Source of the DNA: Heligmosomoides polygyrus polygyrus
Taxonomy: Eukaryota; Nematoda; Chromadorea; Rhabditida; Heligmosomidae
DNA: 64,000 nt
Reading direction: 5' to 3'
NCBI GenBank assembly: GCA_947396885.1
Contig: OX377204.1
Location: 45,929,139 to 45,993,138 of the forward strand
Positions within the stretch are counted from its first letter, which is position 1, and the number at the start of each line of letters is the position of its first letter. Shown here in pieces: positions 56,128 to 64,000 of this stretch. The notes under the pieces are model-generated. The model had not been told where the DNA came from. It was given only the letters and a program-made list of their open reading frames with translations, and ran no database searches. The position numbers and the translations under genes were made by a program.

Positions 56128-56463
56128 GGGCCGGATTCATCAACGGCATACAGCAGTTTAACAGAGAAAACAGAGCCGAAATTCCTGGTAGCGCCGCGAA
56201 CTGTTTCACCATGGGCCGGATTCATCAACGACTTACGTAACTTTGACGGAGAATTGTGACCGAAAAGCTCAGATAACGCGGCCTATCGCTCACCATATCG
56301 CTTGATATGCCGCGTTATCCGAGCTTTTCGCTTTCAATTCTCCTTTAAAGTTACGTAAGTCGTTGATGAATCCGGCCCCATATCGCTTGATAAGCCGCAC
56401 TATCAGGGATTTCGGCTGTATTTTCTCCGCTAAATTGCTTCAAGTCGTTTATGAATCCAGCCC
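56128..56463. mobile_element. GGGCCGGATTC MITE interrupted by a sister copy
   Basis: The outer ends GGGCCGGATTCATCAACGGC and AAGTCGTTTATGAATCCAGCCC-type flank a copy split at 56,212/56,379. Flanking triplets (CAG and ACT) no longer match. After removal of the inner copy the centre reads CACCATATCGCTTGATA, as in the sister elements. Confidence 0.8.
56213..56378. mobile_element. Nested GGGCCGGATTC MITE, 166 bp, with CAT duplication
   Basis: It begins GGGCCGGATTCATCAACGAC and ends GTCGTTGATGAATCCGGCCC, with arms pairing over more than 40 bp. It is flanked by CAT at 56,210-56,212 and 56,379-56,381 and inserted in the spacer of the outer copy. Confidence 0.9.
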
Positions 56464-56519
56464 ACTCGTAAAACACTCGTAAAACACATCACATGAGGTT
56501 ATTAGGTTGAAGAAATTCT

Positions 56520-57250
56520 TCTTGTTCTTCTTCTTTAGCGTTTTTGCCTCTTCGTAACGGGGTCCGCTATTCTGATGTCATGACACCACCTTTCCCGATC
56601 CAGCGACAGATCAGAGTGGACACCAGCAACCTTCAAGTCCATATGTAACGTATCGGACCGACGTTACTTCGGACGCCCCCTAGGCCTCTCTCCAATTTCT
56701 TCGTAGTTATGGCCTATCTTGGTCGCTTTCTCCACACAGAACGTGGCCGTACCATCGAGCTCCGTGCATCATGTCAGCTATCGACGCGACACCGAACTTC
56801 TGTCGAGTGGCATCGTTTCGGATGCGGTCCATGCGCATGAATCCGGCAGTCAAGCGCACGTCTTCGCAACAACATCAGCGCAACATCTTCATCTCTATGA
56901 CACTGAGGCCCGTTCCACCTTCCTCAGTCACAGGCCACCACTTAGCGCCGTACATTGCTACCGGACGGACGACGGCTCCGAAAATTTTCGCGTTTGAGCG
57001 CTATAACGTTTTCCTTTCGCAGACCACGATAGTCAAGGAACGCCACCTGGACTATGCTGCACTCATGCGTGCATTCTCTTCAAACATCATACTGCCATCA
57101 GGCACTATTGCTGATTCTTTATACCTAAAAACGGAAGTGCGTGGAAGCTCGGTGCCACTTACCTTGATGAGGCTGGACTCGTTCACGTCCGACATTAGAT
57201 ACTCGGTCTTCTTGAAATTTAATTTGAGTCCAAACTGCTACAGACGATTA
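56520..57250 (-). mobile_element. RTE 3' fragment, reversed
   Basis: On the minus strand the order is KFNFKKTEYLMSDVNES, GTELPRTSVF, VVRPVAMYGAK and FMRMDRIRNDA, ending in GAAGAAGAACAAGAAGAA near 56,520, matching 46,715-47,399. Stops and frameshifts are frequent. The 198-codon plus frame at 56,771-57,367 is its shadow. Confidence 0.75.
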
Positions 57251-58950
57251 CTCCAAGCTTTCACCTCCCGCCCGAAAAAAGGGATCTTCATGCGGGGCGG
57301 GGGTTCGATTTCTGGTCGATTTTCGGCAAAAATCGACCAGAAATCGAACCCCTCCCGCCCCGCCTGAAGGTCCCTTTTTTGCTAAAAGTGCTTGTAACCA
57401 TAAAGAAGCGCTGTTTATCTACTATTCAAAAAGCTAGCGAAATTTGTGAATTTCTAAAAAATAACCGAGTTATGAATATTTTTGTGAGATCACTCCGATG
57501 ACGCCGGTGAAGGATTCAGTTCACGACTTCCGAAAATTGATCATATCTCGGCTATTTTTTCGAAAATCAAAAACCCCGCTCACTCATCAAAAAATAGAGC
57601 AAATGTGCTCTCTAACCATGTAAGAACCGTTTTCCAAGAAAGGGGTCTTCATGCGGGGCGGGGGTGGTTCGATTTTCGGTACGTATTTTTGCGACATGGA
57701 ACCGAAATTGAACCTCCCCTGCCGGGCATGAAGACCGAATTTTTGGACAGCAATTCTTATATAGCAAGAAAGTGCTCTTTCTCTAGTTTCTGAAAAGCTA
57801 GCGTGATTTTGAAACTTCGAAGAATTGGTCAACTTATGAATATTTTTGTGAAGCCACTTCAATTTTTTTCGCTCAAAAATCGAACCAGCAGCCAAGCGTG
57901 ACGACTCCTTTTCTGGAAAACGATTTCTACACCATGAGAAAGGGCGTTTTATCTACTTTATGAAAAGCTAAAAGAATTTTCAAAATTCGAAAAACTTACC
58001 GAGTTATGAACCTTTTTGTGAACGTTCAATTTTATGCTCCGATGACGTTGGTGCAAAGTCGACCAGAGGTCGATTCAACGTGTTCTATCCAGAAAATCAC
58101 AATTTTTCACAGTGAATTGATCAAAACTTCTAGATTCTTGTGGCTAGATTTTATCCGTATGGGTGATCTGCTTCGGCTAAAAAATAATATTTTCATGAAA
58201 AATGAGAATTTTGTATGCGATCCATCCTCGTCATACCTTCATCGCAGCGGAGAAGCATAGTTTTTATTGTATGTTAAGCATGACTTAAAATTTTATATGA
58301 TGCAATTTCACTCTCTGTCGTCCTGTCCTTCAGAAGGCAGAAAGAAAATTTCCAGCGAGGAGTCCATCCATATTTCAATTGCGATTGGTCATGTCAGAGA
58401 ACGCAGTGGCCGCATTAAACTGCCGTAAAACGGAGATTTTTTGGGGCTCCTGGAAAATTCATAAAGCTTTAGTAGATGTGTTTTCTATGCTTTAAAAGGC
58501 AGGTTCTAAAAGTAACATGTTCCATGTGATTAGTGTGTCGATATCTTTTCGGTAAATCGAGACGTCTGATCATATAGAATATCGTTTCAGAGAAACATAG
58601 TTTTATCACTGTGTGTCAAACGGGCTTAAAATTTTATAGGGTGCGACTTCATCTTCTGATGCTGTTTCCTGCAGGAGAGAAATTACTTTTCAAGCAAGTC
58701 CGTCCTTTGGATGCCATTCCGTCATCGACTCGAAGAGCGCTTCAATAATCTTGTAGGGAAAGCACTTAGGTCGTCATCAGTAATTAACACTTGAAATTCT
58801 ATAGAGTGCAATTCTGGAAGTATATGTCGCTCATCAGGCAGAAAACTACCGTGTCCATGACGTCCTGGGAAAATCTGAAAAAATGAAAATCTCTCTTTGA
58901 CTATAAATCTGCAGACAGGAAATCTTTATTTTTCACTGCACAGTAATCGG
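57250..58950. repeat. Degenerate tandem array, about 300-350 bp units
   Basis: Recurring blocks: hairpin starts at 57,276 and 57,636; AAAAGCTA(G) near 57,427, 57,794 and 57,961; GAGTTATGAA(T/C) near 57,466, 57,832 and 58,003; and AACATAGTTTT/AGCATAGTTTT with TAAAATTTTATA near 58,252 and 58,595. No coding capacity recognised. Confidence 0.55.
57276..57378. repeat. Long hairpin
   Basis: AAAAAAGGGATCTTCATGCG pairs with the reverse (CGCCTGAAGGTCCCTTTTTT) and GGTTCGATTTCTGGTCGATT with AATCGACCAGAAATCGAACC around a short loop, giving about 48 paired bases. A degenerate second version is at 57,636-57,740. Confidence 0.85.
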
Positions 58951-59099
58951 CATTAAATTTTTTTTGATATTCAATCCTATTTTTTTAACTCCAGGAAACG
59001 CAAGTGCTTGTAAATCTCCGCATTGTCGTAGTCACACCTGGAAAAAACAACTTATTAATAGATGCAAACATCATCTAAAAACCTGAATTTGGAGAGAGT

Positions 59100-59175
59100 C
59101 CTCTGCGAAAACCGAGAGAGTACGACCCCCCCTCCATTCGAGGCTACAGTACGACCCCCCCCCCTTCGATTCCCG
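59100..59175 (+). repeat. GTACGACCCCCCC repeat
   Basis: AGTACGACCCCCC occurs twice, 45 bp apart. The unit with AACCGAGAGAGTACGACCCC also occurs reversed at 35,255-35,300 inside the foldback-derived segment of the MULE-like element. Confidence 0.6.
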
Positions 59176-59680
59176 AACCTCAGGCTTGACCCTGCACCTA
59201 CTCCTTAGGTTTAGCGACTTATCAAAAAATAAACACATTTTCAAGCCAATTGAGAGGTGAGGATTCTCCCTATATGACTCGCTCCCCCCGTTCAGACAAA
59301 CGCTTCAGACCCTTCCTTGTTAGGTCGGAAATCATAAATTTTCGTAAATGTCACCTTTAATCAAGAGGCACTCACATCCAGCTTGAGTGCACGTTTACCT
59401 AATTTTGACTTTAGAAACCTCCGGCCTGCGTTCAATTTGGACAATAGATGAGAGGAACTGGAGGTATGTGCTCGAATCAGGTAGAGTTCGATTCCTCGGC
59501 AAGCACATCGTAGGTCCCTCGAGTGGTGCGAAAGGATTTGGTACTCACGCTGATATGGCATGCAAATGCCGCTAAAGTCAAATCTAGCAAAATGAGAATT
59601 ACATGGCTCATCTCGAGGCGAAGATAGCTACCTTGTGAAGAATCCGTGAAAGTGCGAAAAGTCTAGAAGGAAATTCTCTA
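59176..59680. other. Region without a gene
   Basis: No supported features. Confidence 0.3.
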
Positions 59681-59681
59681 A

Positions 59682-59897
59682 ATGGCAGATCAAAAGATTG
59701 CGATTGTTCATTTTCTGCGTGCGGATTCCCTTGAATTTCGGTACATCACGGTTAATGGTGCTAATTTGGGTATTACACTTTCAGCCGCACTTGCCGTTAA
59801 ATTGAAGCCGGAAATAGCCAGGACACACCGAAGTCTTACGCCGTTTTTCGACTTCAAACTTCAAATGGCCATCACTTCGTTGAAACTAACCATTTGA
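59682..59897 (+). CDS. Possible small ORF or exon, unrecognised
   Basis: 71 codons from an ATG, with coding-like composition (MADQKIAIVHFLRADSLEFR, then LGITLSAALAVKLKP). It ends 18 bp before the TA-foldback. No domain or splice site recognised. Confidence 0.2.
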   Translation: MADQKIAIVHFLRADSLEFRYITVNGANLGITLSAALAVKLKPEIARTHRSLTPFFDFKLQMAITSLKLTI

Positions 59898-59915
59898 GTA
59901 TGTTAGGCAGCTTTA

Positions 59916-62900
59916 CAGTACCGGACGCGTCTTTTGAATAGACAGACGCCGAAAACACCGCATTTTTGCGGTTTTTGCGTCTTTTTGTTATAATTCGCCA
60001 AAATGGCATCCATTTGAAAAAGCAAGAGCATATTTGAGCTCAAGAGAACGAGCTCTATCGTTTGGTATATAAATTTCATGTGAAAGATCAAAAAACGGCC
60101 AAAATTGAAAACTTGCGCTCCATTGAGAAGGGCGGCAGCGGACGAGTTGTCGGCCGCAAGGCGTCGAAAACCGCTGCAGGCTCACAATTCCTCTAATTCG
60201 AGGTTGGGAAACTGTTGATACCGTTCGATTCGTCTCCGCGAGGTCTACACAAGAGTATATAAAACTTCGCCAAACCACAACATTTTCGCAGTGGGTGGTC
60301 AAAAATGTCTGGAGCTGACTTTTTGCTGTTGGAGAAGCTTATATTCCAGGACTTGCATGTTCTCGGAGCATCTCAAGCATGGCATCAAGTGCTTTGTCAT
60401 GCCAGCAATCCCCTCAGTGTGCGCTGTGCACAATGTATAAAGGATCGAACCTATCAATCGACTCGGCGCGACAGCTCGCAAATTGCACCGCGGGCGTGTT
60501 CTTTCTGGCTGCAACGTGTGTATTCCGTAGGCAGTAATATGCTCTAGTAAAGCGCCGAAGCACAGCAAATTATCTTACGAATTGGCAAGGTTACGGCGGT
60601 GCGAAAAAGCAGGTTGGTGATGTGTGACACGATTTTTTCAGAATTCGATCGACCGCTACGGGTACTCTAGGCGAGCTAACGGCGTGCAAACTCGCGGTCG
60701 AGCAAAGCACCGAAAGCACTTTACGATGATCTGCTCCTAACTCTGCAACTGCCTTAACTGCCTTAGCCCCATCTGCCATTTTAGAACGGCGGACGGCAGC
60801 GGTGAAGGTTCTTCCGCCCTAACTCACCCATATTCGAGTTTTCGAACACCAGCCAGGTACCATTCTGTTCATCTCGAAAAGCCCTATCGAACGGTATCAA
60901 TCTCGCCCAATTCTGAAAACATCGATTTTTTGACAGTTTCCCATCGAAGACTTCTAGGCCGCGCCAGACGGACGATAACGTCATCGAAAACCGATGTTTC
61001 CGAAATTGGCCGAATTTGGTACCGTTTCATAGAGCTTTTCGTGCTGAATTGAACGGTGTTACTGCTAGCTGCAAGAACTGTAATCTGGGCGAGTAAGAAC
61101 GCGGAGAACATCGACCGTTGTTGTGCTAAATTAGACGCACAGGCGTGTTCTGAGCGCGATAATTCTGTCACTTTTGAATCTTTCGGGCAGCAATTCGTGG
61201 GTTTTGTAAGCAGTAGAAAGCTCAATAGGTGCGCTGAAACACAGCGATGTAGCTCGTGAATGGACAAAGTTACGGTGGTGCGAGTATGCTGGTAAACATT
61301 GTGTGACACGATTTTTCAGTCGACCACTGTAGGTCAGCTAGCGGCCTACGAATGCGTAGGCTATCAAATCAGCTAAGGTACTTCACGATGAAGTGCCCAT
61401 AGCTCTTCAGCCGCCTAACCTGCCTTAGTCCCAGCTGCCATTTTAGAGCTGCGGAGGGCAGCGGTGAAGGTTTCTCCGATCTTACACGCCTACATTTGAG
61501 TTTTTGACATAAGTTATAGTACCGTTCTGTTCAGCTCGAAAAGCTCTATCGAACGGTACCAATCTCGTCCAATTGCGGGAAAAGTATTTTTTGACAATTT
61601 CTCGTGAGGACGAGGGCGCTCGCTCTTCGCCGAGCCCGCCCGGACGATGACGTCATCGAAAGTCGACGATTTCGAAAATTGCCAAATGCTCTTGTCCAAA
61701 CTTCGTTCAAATTCATCTAGGGGGTTATTTGGTGCGCTAATTACGAATCCGATGTCCGTTTTTTGAAAATTCCGCCGATTTCGATAGGTTTTGGTTTCCC
61801 TTCTGGATAACTGAGGGTGGTCGGGACAGGAACACCGATTTTGCTCAAACTTCCTCTAATGGCAGGGGTTATTCAGGGCGCCGAATACGATGCCGAAGTC
61901 CATTTGGTCGATTATGGCAGGAGACCACCCATACCGATAACTGAGGATGGTCAGCGATCCTGACCCTACCAACCTCAAATGGCTGTAACATGCCAAAATC
62001 GGAGCAATTTTCAAAAACGGACATCGGATTCGTAATTGGCGCACCAAATAACCCCCTAGATGAATTTCAATGAAGTTTGGACAAGAGCATTTGGCATTTT
62101 TCGAAATCATCGACTTTCGATGACGTCATCGTCCGGGCGGGCTCGGCGAAGAGCGAGAAAAAATCCATTTTCCCGCAATTGGACGGGATTGGAACCTTTC
62201 GATAGAGCTTTCCGAGCTGAACAGAGTGGTACATTGAGAGCGTCGAGAACTCGAATGTGGGTAAGTAAGGGCTTAAGGAACTTCGCCTTCGTCCTCCGCA
62301 GCTCCAAAATGGCAGATTGTGCTAAAGCAGTTTAGGTATCTAGAGAGCTGCGAGCACGCATCGTAAAGCGCTTTCGGTGCTTTACTCGTCCTCAAGTTTG
62401 CATGCCGTTAGCTCGCCTCGTGTACCCGCAGAAGTCGATCGAATTCTGAAAAAATCGTGTCACACATGCCCAGCCAGCATATTCACACCGCCGTAACCTT
62501 GCCCTTTCGTAAGGTAATTTGCTATGCTTTGGCTCTTTACTGGAGCACATTACTGCGTACGGAATACACACGTTGCAGCCAGAAAGATTGGAAACCGACA
62601 GAGTTATCGCGCTCCGAACACGCCCGCGGTGCAATTTGAAAAATGCAGCAATTCCTGAGTAGGGCGGCTGAGAATTTCCCATAAAACTCCCTAAATGCTC
62701 ACTCTACAAACTGTCCCCCACCCCCTCGATTGATAGGTTCGATCCTATATGCATTGTTCACGGCGCACACTGAGGGGATTGCTGGCATGACAAAACACTT
62801 GATGCCATGCTTGAGATGATCCGAGAACATGCAAGTCCTGGAATATAAGCTTCTCCAACAGCAAAAAGTCAGCTTCAGACATTTTTGACCACCCACTGCG

Positions 62901-63271
62901 AAAATGTTGTGGTTTGGCGAAGTTTTGTATACGCTTGTGTAGATCTCGCGGAGACGAATCGAACGGTATCAACAGTTTCCCAAAAAACCTCAAATTAGAG
63001 GAATTGTGAGCCTGCAACGGTTTTCGACGCCTTGCGGCCGACAACTCGTCCGCTGCCGCCCTTCTCAATGGAGCGCAAGTTTTCAATTTTGGACGTTTTT
63101 GATCTTTCATATGAAATTTATATACCAAACGATAGAGCTCGTTCTCCTCAGCTGAAATATACTCTTGCTTTTTCAAATGGATGCCATTTTGGCGAGTTAT
63201 AAAAAAAAAAGACGCAAAAACCGCAAAAGTGCGGTTTTTCGGCGTCTATTCAAAAGACACGTCCGGTACTG
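59916..63271. mobile_element. Complete TA-foldback element, 3.36 kb
   Basis: The ends CAGTACCGGACGCGTCTTTT and AAAAGACACGTCCGGTACTG are flanked by TA (59,914-15 and 63,272-73). The arms are inverted over about 1.5-1.9 kb, meeting near 61,880-61,900 in GTGCTGATCACGAATC-type motifs (61,722, 61,866, 62,020). Arm blocks include GCCAAAATGGCATCCATTTG, GAACGAGCTCTATCGTTTGG, GGACGAGTTGTCGGCCGCAA and CTTGCATGTTCTCGGA. Small gaps distinguish the arms. No transposase is encoded, so it must depend on another element. Confidence 0.85.
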
Positions 63272-63768
63272 TAGATTTAGAAGATTTTAGAAATTTTAGA
63301 TGAACGGTTGGGAAATTAAAGCTCGTAATCTGTCGAGTACATGTTTGACATCCTCCTTGCACGGAAAGGTTTCCTCTGAAGGTGTTTCTAAGAAATCCAA
63401 AGAAAACGGCGCTGTGAAGGCGGTATTATTGTGAACCATTCAGGATTAGACAGATGTTTAAATTTCAAGTTATACCGTTTTTATTCACTTGACGGGATAA
63501 ATGATGAGGCTAAGCTTTGCTATTGCATGTTCTTCTAGTCGAACCTCCATTCGGTGTTGGTTTTTCCATCATTTTAAGATGTTTGTGTTTCTCATTCAAA
63601 GTGCCTCATTCCTGTACATCACTTCAGAATTTGTCAACGACAACGTAGCTCCTCAATTTTTTTAGTCCTGAGATACAAGATTCACGCATTAGTGTTCCAT
63701 AACATGAAAACCGGTCTGTCGCGAAAGATGGATTGAGCACTTAAGGTTTTAGCGGACATCTTATGTTG
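63272..63768. other. Region without a gene
   Basis: AT-rich; nothing supported. Confidence 0.3.
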
Positions 63769-63990
63769 CTAAAATGTTTTAAACCAAGCACCCTTCTCTA
63801 CGGAATGGTTCCGCAAACGCACATCTCGTCGTGGACCGAAAAATTCAAACAAAAGCGGGAACATCCATTGCACAGAAACGGCGAAAACTTCTGATCCAAT
63901 CAAAATTTTGGTACCGGGCTCACGGGTGGTTCTCATATCAATTAACGATTGAACGAAGAGCAAAGTCGAAAATCAGGATAAAATCTTTGT
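63769..63990 (-). CDS. Possible terminal exon, unrecognised
   Basis: A minus-strand frame with coding-like composition (FVQSLIDMRTTREPGTKILI, then SVQWMFPLLFEFFGPRRDVR) ending in GAWFKTF and a TAG. It may be a last exon of a gene running in from beyond the window. No clear acceptor and no family. Confidence 0.25.
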
Positions 63991-64000
63991 CGTTTAAAAC

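Noticed and set aside
56771..57367. 198-codon plus frame
   Set aside because: It is the antisense shadow of a reversed RTE fragment plus half of a hairpin.

Overview
The window looks like nuclear DNA of a parasitic nematode, most likely a strongylid such as a hookworm. Evidence: short introns with GTAAGT-type donors and TTTCAG-type acceptors, few long open frames, a hookworm-style mariner, RTE and CR1-like non-LTR elements, a BEL/Pao fragment, and very many inverted-repeat DNA transposons. No rRNA, convincing functional tRNA, CRISPR array or bacterial operon was seen. Most of the 64 kb is mobile DNA in nested layers, and most long open frames are by-products of inverted repeats.

Layout. 1-0.6 kb: internal piece of a foldback family (called TA-foldback here). 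0.6-7.2 kb: mostly unassigned, with a tRNA-like SINE head (3.1 kb), a probable leucine-rich-repeat gene on the minus strand (4.5-5.4 kb) and two degenerate tandem arrays. 7.6-9.3 kb: RTE 3' fragment and a basic Ser/Lys/Arg-rich terminal exon. 10.1-11.1 kb: two SINE-like units. 11.2-16.3 kb: BEL/Pao gag-protease fragment next to an inverted repeat that is split by a hAT element with a perfect 8-bp target duplication, which in turn carries an RTE fragment. 18.5 kb: small palindromic MITE. 20.2-23.9 kb: a CR1-like LINE interrupted by a 3.1-kb TA-foldback, itself carrying a 167-bp MITE. 24.3-28.25 kb: another foldback, with tRNA-like pol III boxes in both arms, invaded by a mariner and a Tc1-like element. 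29.6 kb: RTE 5' fragment. 30.9-31.4 kb: two putative exons.

33.5-42.8 kb is the centrepiece. A multi-exon transposase gene has C2H2 fingers, a MULE-like core, a SWIM finger and a PHD-like C-terminus. It lies between about 1.6-kb inverted arms whose inner parts are nearly identical. The right arm ends in the same terminus as the TA-foldbacks at 20.6-23.7 and 59.9-63.3 kb, so this gene is a candidate source of transposase for that family.

44.3-47.4 kb: nearly full-length RTE element. 47.7-48.9 kb: GA-rich degenerate repeats. 50.1-52.9 kb: RTE tail and a decayed CR1-like LINE. 53.7-54.2 kb: palindrome related to the 24.3-kb foldback. 56.1-56.5 kb: MITE nested in a sister MITE. 56.5-57.25 kb: reversed RTE 3' fragment. 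57.2-59 kb: degenerate tandem array with a strong hairpin. 59.9-63.3 kb: complete TA-foldback. Candidate host exons (4.5-5.4, 8.7-9.25, 30.9-31.4, perhaps 55.3 and 63.8 kb) are small and of low to moderate confidence.
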